Source: CAWIMX01 sp963837345
GTDB lineage: Bacteria > Acidobacteriota > Vicinamibacteria > Vicinamibacterales > CAVVIG01
Assembly: GCA_963837345.1 (NCBI GenBank)
Contig: CAWIMX010000001.1
Location: forward strand, 124,001 to 188,000
Reading direction: 5' to 3'
Length of the DNA stretch: 64,000 bases
The notes under the pieces were generated by a model. The model saw nothing but the letters and a program-made list of their open reading frames with translations, did no database searches and was not told where the DNA came from. Positions within the stretch are counted from its first letter, which is position 1; each line of letters opens with the position of its first letter. The position numbers and the translations under genes were made by a program. Shown here in pieces: positions 8,844 to 17,300 of this stretch.

Positions 8844-10553
8844 ATGGGCACTGAATACCTTGCCGTCGGGCTGATGATCCTGTTTCTGATCGTCACCAGC
8901 ATTCCGCTGGGCCGGTACATGGCCAGGGTGTTCACCGGCGAGCGGACGTTCCTCGATCCGGTCTTCCTTCCGGTCGAGCGTCTCGTGCTGCGCCTGATCG
9001 GCGTCGATCCGAACGAGCAGCAGGACTGGAAGCGGTACTCGATCTCGTTGCTCGTCTCGAACGTGTGCATGTGGCTGGCGACGTTCGCCATCGTGTCGAT
9101 GCAGCGCGTCCTCCCGCTCAACCCCGACGGCATCGGCAACATGGAGCCGACGCTCGCCTTCAACACGATCTCGAGCTTCACGACGAACACGAACCTGCAG
9201 CACTACAGCGGCGAGACCGGGCTGTCGTACCTTTCGCAGATGTTCGAAGCGACGTTCCTGCAGTTCGTCACGGCCGCGACCGGCATCGCGGCGTGCGTGG
9301 CCCTGTTTCGCGCCCTGTCCGCGAACCGGTCGCCCCACATCGGCAATTTCTATGTCGACGTGACGCGCGCCAGCGTCCGCGTGCTGCTGCCGCTGGCCCT
9401 GCTCGTCGGCGCGATCCTGATGTGGCAGGGCTCGCCGATGACCTTCGAGGGCGCGGCCAGAGCGACGACCGTCGAGGGCCGCACGCAGACGATCGCGCGG
9501 GGCGTCACGGCGCCCATGGTCGCCATCAAGCAGATCGGCACCAACGGCGGCGGGTACTTCGGTCCGAACTCGACGCATCCCTACGAGAACCCGACGCCGG
9601 TCTCCAACTTCGTCGAGACCTGGTCGATCCTCGCCATTCCCATGGCGACCGTCTGGACGCTCGGCGACATGGTCCGCCGGAGGAAGCTGGCGACCGCGAT
9701 CTTCGCGGTCATGCTGGCCATGTACTTGCCCATGGTCACGTTCGCGGTCGCCCAGGAGGCGCACGGCAACCCCGCCATTGCCAGGATGGGGGTGGACCAG
9801 ACGACCGGTTCGATGGAGGGCAAGGAGGTCCGCTTCGGCGCCGGCCTGTCCGCCCTCTGGGCCGTCAGCACCACGGTCACGTCGAACGGGTCAGTCAACG
9901 CCATGCACGATTCGCTGACGCCGCTCGCCGGCTTGATGCCGATGGTCGGCATGTGGATCAACAGCATCTTCGGCGGCGTGGGCGTGGGGTTCATCAACAT
10001 GTTCATCTTCATCATCGTGGCCGTGTTCGTGGCGGGCATGATGATTGGCCGGACGCCGGAGTTCCTGGGCAAGAAGGTCGAAGGCCGGGAGATGAAGCTG
10101 GCCAGCCTCGCGCTGCTGTGGCACCCGCTGGCGATTCTGGTGGGCACGGCCATCGCCTGCTACGTCTGGACGACGACGGCGCATCCTGATACCGCGCTGG
10201 CGTGGCTGCACAATCCGGGCCCGCACGGTTTCTCGGAGATGCTGTACGAGTTCTCGTCGGGTGCCGCGAACAACGGATCGGGCTTCGAAGGCCTCGGCGA
10301 CAACACGCCGTTCTGGAACATCTCGACGGGGCTCGTGATGCTGCTGTCGCGCTATATCCCGATCTTCGCGCCGCTCGCGCTCGCCGGCTCCCTCGCGGCG
10401 AAGCCGGCGACGCCCGAGACCGCAGGCTCGCTGCGAGCCGACAGCGCGACGTACGGCTTCACGCTCTGGGCCGTCGTCGTCATCCTCGGCCTGCTGATGT
10501 TCATGCCCGTGGCAGTGCTCGGGCCGGTCGCCGAGTACCTGGCGCTGCGGTAG
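8844..10553 (+). CDS. kdpA: KdpA, K+-binding and translocating subunit
   Basis: 569 residues, the usual length, with ten or so membrane helices. The selectivity-filter regions are recognisable: SFTTNTNLQHYSGE, IGTNGGGYFGPNS, TVTSNGSVNAM and AANNGSGFEGL. KdpA belongs to the superfamily of K+ transporters and passes K+ to the P-type ATPase KdpB in the high-affinity KdpFABC pump. It is third in an operon driven from the KdpE boxes at 8566-8604. No truncation or missing filter residue is visible. Confidence 0.98.
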   Translation: MGTEYLAVGLMILFLIVTSIPLGRYMARVFTGERTFLDPVFLPVERLVLRLIGVDPNEQQDWKRYSISLLVSNVCMWLATFAIVSMQRVLPLNPDGIGNMEPTLAFNTISSFTTNTNLQHYSGETGLSYLSQMFEATFLQFVTAATGIAACVALFRALSANRSPHIGNFYVDVTRASVRVLLPLALLVGAILMWQGSPMTFEGAARATTVEGRTQTIARGVTAPMVAIKQIGTNGGGYFGPNSTHPYENPTPVSNFVETWSILAIPMATVWTLGDMVRRRKLATAIFAVMLAMYLPMVTFAVAQEAHGNPAIARMGVDQTTGSMEGKEVRFGAGLSALWAVSTTVTSNGSVNAMHDSLTPLAGLMPMVGMWINSIFGGVGVGFINMFIFIIVAVFVAGMMIGRTPEFLGKKVEGREMKLASLALLWHPLAILVGTAIACYVWTTTAHPDTALAWLHNPGPHGFSEMLYEFSSGAANNGSGFEGLGDNTPFWNISTGLVMLLSRYIPIFAPLALAGSLAAKPATPETAGSLRADSATYGFTLWAVVVILGLLMFMPVAVLGPVAEYLALR

Positions 10554-10561
10554 GTGCTGAG

Positions 10562-11155
10562 ATGTCTGCTGAAATCAAACGCGGGATTCTCTTCACCATC
10601 ATCACGATGGTGCTGTTCGGCGGCGTCTATCACGCCGCGCTCTGGGCGCTGGGCCGGGTCGCCTTCCCGTCTCAGGTCGACGGGAGCCTGATTCGGCGCG
10701 AGGATGGCACCGCGGTCGGCTCGCGACTGATTGCGCAGGCGTTCACCCGGCCCGAGTATTTCCACCCGCGACCCTCGGCGGTCGACTACAACGCGGCGGC
10801 CACAGGGGGGAGCAACGACGGACCGTCGAACCCGGATCACCTCAAGGCCGTCCAGGATCGGCTCGACGCGATCACGGCGCTCGAGAGGGTTCGACCGGGC
10901 GAGGTGCCGTCGGAGATGGTGACCGCGAGCGGCGGAGGCCTGGATCCGCACATTCCTCCCCGCGGCGCCGAATTGCAGGTGGCACGCGTCGCCGCGGCCC
11001 GCGGCGTCGCCGCGGCGCGCGTCCGTCGGCTCGTCGACGCGCACACGGAACTCCCGAGTTGGGGATTCTTCGGCCGTTCACGCGTCAACGTGCTGGAGCT
11101 GAACCTCGATCTGGACGAACAGCTCGGCCCGCCATCGGCATCTGCCATTCAGTAA
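10562..11155 (+). CDS. kdpC: KdpC, chaperone-like subunit of the K+ ATPase
   Basis: 197 residues, normal for KdpC. One N-terminal membrane helix (GILFTIITMVLFGGVYHAAL), then the periplasmic domain with GSRLIAQAFTRPEYFHPRPS, the DYNAAATGGSN region and the C-terminal VNVLELNLDLD. KdpC is needed for assembly and high ATP affinity of the pump. It lies eight bases after kdpA. Its place before kdpB is unusual, since the common order is kdpA-kdpB-kdpC. Confidence 0.96.
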   Translation: MSAEIKRGILFTIITMVLFGGVYHAALWALGRVAFPSQVDGSLIRREDGTAVGSRLIAQAFTRPEYFHPRPSAVDYNAAATGGSNDGPSNPDHLKAVQDRLDAITALERVRPGEVPSEMVTASGGGLDPHIPPRGAELQVARVAAARGVAAARVRRLVDAHTELPSWGFFGRSRVNVLELNLDLDEQLGPPSASAIQ

Positions 11156-11169
11156 GCAGGACGACTCAC

Positions 11170-13213
11170 ATGTCGGAACATGCCCGCAGCATCTCGATCT
11201 GGGATTCACGGATTATCCGCCAGGCGGTGGTGGAGGCATTCCGCAAGCTGGATCCGCGGATTCAGGTGAAGAATCCGGTGATGTTCATCGTCGAGGCCGG
11301 CAGCCTGTTGACGACGATCGTCTTCCTTCAAGAGATGGTCACCGGGGGCGGCGTGCCGTTGTTCACCGGGCAGGTGGCCTTCTGGCTCTGGTTCACGGTC
11401 GTGTTCGCGAATTTCGCCGAAGCGATGGCCGAGGGCCGAGGCAAGGCGCAGGCCGAGACGCTGCGCAGGACGCGCACCGAAACGATGGCCAACCGGCTCA
11501 CCTCCGCCGGCACGATGGAACAGATACCGGCCTCGAGCCTTCGCAAAGACGACGTCGTGCTGGTCGAGGCCGGTGAATTCATCCCGGGCGACGGCGAAAT
11601 CATCGAAGGCGTCGCGTCGGTCGACGAGTCGGCCATCACGGGGGAATCCGCTCCGGTCATCCGCGAGTCGGGCGGCGACCGGTCGGCCGTGACCGGCGGC
11701 ACGCGGGTCATCTCCGACTGGATCCGGGTGCGCATCACCTCCGATCCGGGGCACACGTTCCTGGATCGCATGATCGCGCTCGTCGAGGGCGCGGAGCGCC
11801 AGAAGACGCCCAACGAGATCGCGCTCAACATCCTCCTGGCGGTGCTGACACTGGTCTTCCTGCTCGTCGTCGTGACGCTCGAGCCGTTTGCGTGCTATGC
11901 CGGCACGACGATTCCAATCCCGGTGCTCATCGCGCTCCTCGTCTGCCTGATTCCCACGACGATCGGCGCCCTCATTTCGGCGATCGGCATCGCCGGAATG
12001 GACCGGCTCGTGCAGCACAACGTCCTGGCCATGTCCGGCCGCGCCGTGGAAGCCGCCGGAGATGTCGACACACTGCTGCTCGACAAGACCGGGACCATCA
12101 CGCTCGGCAATCGCCAGGCGACTGAATTCGTCCCGGTGCCTGGCGTGACGGACGGTGAGCTGGCCGACGCGGCGCAACTGGCCTCGCTCGCCGACGAGAC
12201 GCCCGAGGGGCGGTCGATCGTCATCCTGGCGAAGGAGACGGTATCAGATCCGGGGGCGCGACCTGGCCGACAAGGAGGCGTCGTTCGTTCCATTCTCGGC
12301 GCAGACACGCATGTCCGGCATCAACCTGGATGGCCGTGAGATTCGGAAAGGGGCCGGCGACGCCGTGGCCAGATACCTTGCGGCCAACGGCGGCAGCACG
12401 CCGCCCGAGCTGCAGGCCATCGTCGATCGAATCGCCCGTTCCGGGGGGACGCCCCTGGTCGTGGCCGAGCGGACTCGCGCGCTGGGGGTCGTCCATCTGA
12501 AGGACATCGTGAAAGGGGGCATGCGCCAGCGGTTCGACGCACTGCGGGCGATGGGCATCCGAACGGTGATGATCACGGGCGACAATCCCCTGACCGCAGC
12601 CGCGATCGCGCAGGAAGCGGGGGTCGACGACTTCCTGGCTCAGGCCACGCCGGAAGACAAGATGACCCTGATCAGGCGCGAGCAGGCGGCCGGCAAGCTG
12701 GTGGCCATGACCGGCGACGGCACCAACGATGCGCCCGCCCTCGCCCAGGCCGACGTCGGCGTCGCGATGAACACCGGCACGACGGCGGCGAAGGAAGCGG
12801 GCAACATGGTGGACCTGGACTCGAACCCCACCAAGCTGATCGAAATTGTCGAGATTGGCAAGCAGCTGCTGATGACGCGCGGCGCGCTCACGACGTTCTC
12901 CATCGCCAACGACGTCGCCAAGTACTTCGCCATCATCCCGGCCATGTTCATCCTGACGTTTCCCGAGCTCGGCGCGCTCAATGTGATGCGCCTGGCGACG
13001 CCGCAGTCGGCGATTCTCTCGGCCGTGATCTTCAACGCGGTGATTATCATTGGGCTGATTCCACTCGCGCTCAGGGGGATCGCGTACAAGCCGATCGGCG
13101 CGGAAGCGGTTCTGCGCCGGAACCTGCTGATCTACGGCGTGGGCGGAGTCCTGCTGCCGTTCGTCGGCATCAAGGCTATCGATATGATCCTGGTGGCGGT
13201 TCACCTCGCCTGA
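11170..13213 (+). pseudogene. kdpB: kdpB, P-type K+ ATPase catalytic subunit, interrupted by a frameshift near 12238
   Basis: Two reading frames together spell a full KdpB of about 680 residues. The first (from ATG 11170, open to 12339) has membrane helices, the actuator motif ITGESAP and the phosphorylation site DKTGT with Asp305. Homology ends at ILAKE (12229-12237). The +1 frame continues exactly from base 12239 with RYQIRGRDLADKEASFVPF, the nucleotide-binding domain, MTGDGTNDAPAL and the C-terminal helices, to 13213. One extra base around 12235-12238 explains this. The site GAAGGAGACGG is not a long homopolymer. All catalytic motifs on both sides are intact and the neighbouring kdp genes look functional, so an assembly error or a very recent mutation is more likely than old decay. 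As read, the pump would lack ATP binding. Confidence 0.93.
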
Positions 13214-13229
13214 GGCCACAACCCTGCCG

Positions 13230-14366
13230 ATGCCCGAACAGCGGCCGACGGCCGACGCCCTGCTGGCCCGGATCAAGGAGCGCGAGCGCGCGCGGCTGCG
13301 GATCTACATCGGCGCCGCTCCTGGCGTCGGCAAGACGTACGAGATGCTTCGCGAAGCGCATGCGCTGCGGGCCCGGGGGCTGGATGTCGTCGTCGGGTTC
13401 GTCGAGACCTACGGCCGCCGGGAGACGGAGGCCCAGATCCGCGACCTCGAGATCATTCCACGCCGGGGGGTCGAGTACCGCGGCGTGACGATGGAAGAGA
13501 TGGACGTCGACGCGATTGTCGCCAGACACCCGCAGGTGTGCATCGTGGACGAGCTGGCCCACACGAACGTGCCGGGCAGCCGGCATGGGAAGCGCTACGA
13601 AGACGTCCTCGACATCCTGGAGGCCGGGATCCACGTCATCACGGCGGTGAACATCCAGCACCTCGAGACATTGAACGACGCGGTCGCGCGCTCGACCGGC
13701 GTTCGGGTGCGCGAGACGGTGCCCGATACGTTCCTGGACCGGGCGGACGAAGTCATCAATGTCGATGTCACCGTGGAGGAGCTTCGCAGTCGCCTGCGCG
13801 AGGGAAAGATCTACCGGCCGGAAAAGGTCGAACAGGCGCTGGCCAATTTCTTCCGGAAGGGCAATCTGTCGACGCTCCGCGAGCTCGCACTTCGCGCTGT
13901 GGCGGACGAAGTCGGCGAGAAAGCGGCCAGCTACCGGGCCAGCCAGGGACTCGAGCCCGCGCTCATTCCCGAACGGGTCATGGTGTGCATGAGCTCGAGC
14001 GCCGTCGCGCCGCGGGTGATCAGGACGGGCGCGCGCATTGCGGGCCGCCTGGGGTCGAAGTGGTATGCGGTGTACGTCGAGACGCCGCAGGAGAAGCCGG
14101 CCCGCATGACGAGCAGGGACGCGGATGCTCTGCAGCAGAACATCCGGCTCGCGGAAAGCCTCGGCGCTACGGTGGTGCGGGTCAAGGCCAACAACCCTTC
14201 CGACGGGCTCGTCGCGTTCGCGCAGCGGGAGGGCGTCACCCACGTCATCTTCGGCCAGAGCGCGCGGTCCCGATGGGAGGTCCTGTGGCGCGGGTCCACG
14301 CTCAACCGCTTCCTCGGTGCGGTCCCCGATGCGGCCGTGCAGGTCGTGCCGTTGAACGAGTCGTAG
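13230..14366 (+). CDS. kdpD: KdpD N-terminal sensor (KdpD domain plus USP domain), separate from the kinase
   Basis: 378 residues matching the first third of KdpD. The KdpD domain (about 20-230) has Walker A GAAPGVGKTYEML, a Walker B-like CIVDELAHTNVPGSRH and KRYEDVLDILEAGI. The USP domain (about 250-375) follows. It ends without membrane helices or a kinase core, which are encoded at 6316-7839 before the pump genes. In the USP domain, SSS is followed by 20 residues and WYAVY, close to the SxS-X20-FTAxY motif reported for c-di-AMP binding by Staphylococcus aureus KdpD. It probably tells the kinase half about K+/c-di-AMP state through protein contact. It begins 16 bases after kdpB, so it is last in the operon. 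Confidence 0.92.
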   Translation: MPEQRPTADALLARIKERERARLRIYIGAAPGVGKTYEMLREAHALRARGLDVVVGFVETYGRRETEAQIRDLEIIPRRGVEYRGVTMEEMDVDAIVARHPQVCIVDELAHTNVPGSRHGKRYEDVLDILEAGIHVITAVNIQHLETLNDAVARSTGVRVRETVPDTFLDRADEVINVDVTVEELRSRLREGKIYRPEKVEQALANFFRKGNLSTLRELALRAVADEVGEKAASYRASQGLEPALIPERVMVCMSSSAVAPRVIRTGARIAGRLGSKWYAVYVETPQEKPARMTSRDADALQQNIRLAESLGATVVRVKANNPSDGLVAFAQREGVTHVIFGQSARSRWEVLWRGSTLNRFLGAVPDAAVQVVPLNES

Positions 14367-14378
14367 GCTGCGGGGCGC

Positions 14379-16217
14379 TCAATGGCGGAGGTGGAACGGC
14401 ACGCTCGTCACCACGGTCTTGGGCTTGAACAGCAGCGCGCCCTTGATGAGGAGCGCCCGCTGGTTGTGGAAAAAGTGATGCCACCAGCGGGCCGGGACGA
14501 ATTCCGGCAGCACGATGGTGACGTAGTCGTCGGGATGCTCGCGATGGATCGCGTCGATGTACTCGAGCAGCGGTTCCATCAACGAGCGGTACGGGGACTC
14601 CAGCACCACCAGAGGAACGTCATGCCCCCACTCGGGCCACAGGCTCTGCAGCTCCTGCGTAGCCGTCGGATCCACGTCGATGTACAGCGCCCGCACGTCG
14701 GTCGAAAGCGTCCGTGCGTACCCGAGCGCCTCGACGACGGCGCGCTGGATGCCGCCCACGGGCACGAGCACGGTGTTCCTCCTGGGACCGTTGGGGCGCC
14801 AGCCGCGCAGCGTCAGCTGTGCCGCCACCCGGTTGTAGTGCGCGTGCGTGACTTGGAAGAACACCACATTCAGCGGAATGAGCAGCATGATGATCCAGGC
14901 GCCCTCGTGCGCCTTGGTCGCGCCGACGACGAGGAGCACGATGCCGGTCACCGTGGCCCCGATGCCGTTGATCGCCGCGCTCGTGCGCCAGCCCGACGAC
15001 CGCGCCCGGCGCCAGTGCACGACCATCCCCGCCTGCGAGAGCGTGAACGACACGAACACGCCGATCATGTACAGCGGAATCAGCGCGTGCGTGTCGCCGC
15101 CGAACGCCACCAGGAGCAGCGCGGCGAGCACGCTCAGTCCGACGATGCCGTTCGAGAACGCCAGGCGATCGCCCTGGTTCATGAACTGCCGCGGCACGTA
15201 CCGATCCCGCGCGAGGATCGATGCCAGGCGGGGAAAATCCGCGTACGCGGTGTTCGCCGCCAGCACGAGGATCAGCATGGTCGCCGCCTGGACGGCATAG
15301 TACAGGACGGTGCGCGCGCCGAAGACGCCGCGAGCCAGCTGCGACACGACGGTCTCCTGCTCGCTCGGCACGATGTGGTAGGCGTGGGCCAGGAACGTGA
15401 TGCCGAGAAACATCGTGATCGACAGGACGACCATCATGGCCATTGTCGCCGCCGCGTTTCTGGCTTCCGGCGGCTTGAACGCGGGCACGCCGTTCGACAC
15501 GGCCTCGACGCCTGTCATGGCCGTGCAGCCGTTCGAGAAGGCCGTGAGCAGCAGGAAGAGGCTGAGCGGCTGGCCCGTCGACGCCAGAGGCGCCGCCGCC
15601 GCGATCAGTGCGACTCGGCCCGTCAGCGCACGCCAGGCGCCCGTCGCCACGAGCGTCAGAATGGTCACGACGAAGAAGTACGTCGGAATCGAGAAGATCC
15701 GTCCGGATTCTCGAATGCCGCGGAGATTCCCGAGCATCAGCAGCACGACGAATCCGAGCGTCAGTTCGACACGATTGACGTGCCATTGCGGAAAGGCGGA
15801 CGTGAGCGCGGCGACGCCGGCGGCAATGCTCACGGCCACAGTGAGCACGTAGTCGATCAGCAGCGAAGAAGCGGCGATGAGGGCCGGCAGATCGCCCAGA
15901 TTCTCCTTCGAGACGATATACGCCCCGCCCCCGCTCGGGTACGCGTGAATCGTCTGGCGGTACGAAAAGACGACGATCGCGAGAATCGCCGCAATCGTGA
16001 TGGCGATGGGGCTCGCCAGTCCGAGCGCGCCCGCGCCGACCAGCACCAGGACGCGCAGGATTTCCTCGGTCGCGTACGCCACCGACGACAGCGGATCCGA
16101 CGACAGCACCGCCAGGCCCGTCAGCCGGGACAGGCGCTCGTGATGCGCGAGATGGGACGGAATGGGTTTGCCGACGACGACCCGTTTGAGCTGCGGAAGG
16201 AGCCCGGCTTCGGGCAT
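14379..16217 (-). CDS. kimA: KimA-type potassium importer (APC superfamily)
   Basis: 612 residues, the length of Bacillus subtilis KimA (YdaO). Twelve membrane helices fill residues about 35-450, beginning with LSSDPLSSVAYATEEIL, a signature of this K+/amino-acid transporter group, and YPSGGGAYIVSKENLG. The C-terminal 160 residues form a cytosolic USP-like domain (NTVLVPVGGIQRAVVEALGY), which in KimA binds c-di-AMP and shuts transport. KimA imports K+ with protons. The gene converges on kdpD and is preceded by a c-di-AMP riboswitch at 16375-16230, which strongly supports the K+ assignment over a generic amino-acid permease. RBS GGAGG is at 16226-16222. Confidence 0.9.
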   Translation of the reverse strand: MPEAGLLPQLKRVVVGKPIPSHLAHHERLSRLTGLAVLSSDPLSSVAYATEEILRVLVLVGAGALGLASPIAITIAAILAIVVFSYRQTIHAYPSGGGAYIVSKENLGDLPALIAASSLLIDYVLTVAVSIAAGVAALTSAFPQWHVNRVELTLGFVVLLMLGNLRGIRESGRIFSIPTYFFVVTILTLVATGAWRALTGRVALIAAAAPLASTGQPLSLFLLLTAFSNGCTAMTGVEAVSNGVPAFKPPEARNAAATMAMMVVLSITMFLGITFLAHAYHIVPSEQETVVSQLARGVFGARTVLYYAVQAATMLILVLAANTAYADFPRLASILARDRYVPRQFMNQGDRLAFSNGIVGLSVLAALLLVAFGGDTHALIPLYMIGVFVSFTLSQAGMVVHWRRARSSGWRTSAAINGIGATVTGIVLLVVGATKAHEGAWIIMLLIPLNVVFFQVTHAHYNRVAAQLTLRGWRPNGPRRNTVLVPVGGIQRAVVEALGYARTLSTDVRALYIDVDPTATQELQSLWPEWGHDVPLVVLESPYRSLMEPLLEYIDAIHREHPDDYVTIVLPEFVPARWWHHFFHNQRALLIKGALLFKPKTVVTSVPFHLRH

Positions 16218-16229
16218 GGAGCCTCCAAC

Positions 16230-16375
16230 GGCCGACGGGGTTAGCTGACGGGCTCGAGGTTGGAAGTCCTCTACCGGACGCTCGCTCCAGCGTCCCGATG
16301 CGCCCCGGTGAAGCCAGGCCCTTGCCTGGTCTCCAGTTGGGTCCCCCGCACCGCCCGCCCGGGCGGTCTAGGCCT
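16230..16375 (-). promoter_or_regulatory. c-di-AMP riboswitch (ydaO/yuaA class) before kimA
   Basis: Read on the minus strand, the conserved core segments of the ydaO class appear in order: GGTGCGGGGGACCC (16352-16339), GGGGCGCATC (16306-16297), a variable 7-bp hairpin GGACGCT/AGCGTCC (16296-16277), GGTAGAGGA, and the 3' signature GCCCGTCAGCTAAC (16253-16240). A closing stem pairs GGCC near 16374-16371 with GGCC at 16233-16230. The RBS GGAGG (16226-16222) lies immediately after this stem, and no terminator follows, so ligand binding probably acts on translation initiation. In characterised members c-di-AMP turns expression off. Confidence 0.87.
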
Positions 16376-16420
16376 GTACTTCGCGATCCTACGCCCAATT
16401 CGTGGGCGAATTCCCGACGC

Positions 16421-16475
16421 TTCAGGGACTTTTCAGGACTTTTCCAGCCCGGCCTCAGGCGCGTCGGTCTAGCGT
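16421..16475 (+). promoter_or_regulatory. second promoter with four 11-bp-phased KdpE-type boxes
   Basis: TTCAGG (16421), TTCAGG (16432), TCCAGC (16443) and CTCAGG (16454) start exactly 11 bases apart, in the same orientation and number as the boxes before kdp. A weak -10 (TAGCGT, 16470-16475) stands at the same 16-base distance from the last box as in the kdp promoter. Predicted transcription starts at about 16482, the A of the next ATG. The boxes also lie upstream of the kimA leader and could affect that promoter. Confidence 0.68.
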
Positions 16476-16481
16476 GGATTC

Positions 16482-16598
16482 ATGGAACGCGATCGCTACG
16501 ACGTGGCGGGGTGGATCCTGCGCTACTGGTGGGCGGCCGCAGCGGCGGGGCTGTTCATGATCGCGTGGCTGCTTCTCTCGATTGCCGGCCAGGGCTGA
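16482..16598 (+). CDS. 38-residue membrane protein, likely KdpE-controlled
   Basis: MERDRYDVAGWILRYWW opens a 38-residue peptide: a charged, Trp-rich N-terminus then one hydrophobic helix (AAAAAGLFMIAWLLLSIAG). It has no Shine-Dalgarno, but the ATG falls at the predicted transcription start of a promoter built like that of kdp, so a leaderless mRNA is plausible. It stands between the KimA importer and a thioredoxin gene, which it meets tail to tail with 11 bases between. I do not recognise a family. Position and promoter suggest a small partner or regulator of a K+ transporter; that is inference. Confidence 0.55.
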   Translation: MERDRYDVAGWILRYWWAAAAAGLFMIAWLLLSIAGQG

Positions 16599-16609
16599 CG
16601 CCGGCGGCC

Positions 16610-17173
16610 CTACGACGCCAGCAGCGCCTTGACGACGTCCTCGAACTGCGCCCTCGTCGCCATGCCGGTCCGCTTCGTGACGACCAGCCCGTTCCGATCG
16701 AGGATCACGGAGGTCGGGAGTCCGATGAACGGCCCGTACGCCGACTCCACGTCCTCGCGATCGTTCCCGTCGAGAATCGGGTAGGTCATCTTGAGCTCGC
16801 GGACGAAGGCCGGGAGCTTCTCGTCGATCGGATCCATCACGACGATGCCGACGACGGCCAGATCGTCAGCGTACTTGGCCTGAAGCGCCACCAGATCGGG
16901 AATCTCGACGCGGCACGGGGCGCACCAGGTCGCCCAGAAGTTGAGGATCACGATCTTGCCGTTGAACGAGGACAGGCGGACATCCGCGCCGTGCATGTCC
17001 TTCAGCACGATGGCGTCGCCCGGTGCGCCCGTCGAGGAGGCGGCCGCGGGGGACTGACCGCTCTCGGCGTTCCCGGGGCGGGGCGCGAGACGAACGATCG
17101 CGACCGCTGCCACAAGCACAACCGCCGCCACGCCAGCCAGTACCGGTGAGCCATGCGGATCGGGACATCTCAC
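16610..17173 (-). CDS. TlpA-like membrane-anchored thioredoxin
   Basis: 187 residues. An N-terminal membrane anchor (GVAAVVLVAAVAIVRLA) leads to a Pro/Ser/Ala linker and a thioredoxin fold of the TlpA/ResA group. The active site is FWATWCAPCRVEIPDL, with the CxxC pair, and the cis-proline region is IGLPTSVILDRNG. Such proteins reduce disulfides outside the cytoplasmic membrane, often for cytochrome c maturation, which fits the several c-type cytochromes in this window though they are not adjacent. It is a single gene with no clear operon partner. Confidence 0.9.
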   Translation of the reverse strand: MRCPDPHGSPVLAGVAAVVLVAAVAIVRLAPRPGNAESGQSPAAASSTGAPGDAIVLKDMHGADVRLSSFNGKIVILNFWATWCAPCRVEIPDLVALQAKYADDLAVVGIVVMDPIDEKLPAFVRELKMTYPILDGNDREDVESAYGPFIGLPTSVILDRNGLVVTKRTGMATRAQFEDVVKALLAS

Positions 17174-17300
17174 GCATCTTACCCGCTCTCAACCCGCGAG
17201 ACCGCTCTCGTATTCCAGCCCGACCAAGGTCGGCGTCGAGCCGGCATCAGGCCACGGTCGGTTCAACACCGCGTCGATCGACGGCGCCCACCGCCGCCAC

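Noticed and set aside
16281..16370. GC-rich hairpins in the kimA leader as terminator or REP element
   Set aside because: They fall at the variable-stem positions of the c-di-AMP riboswitch and are explained by it.
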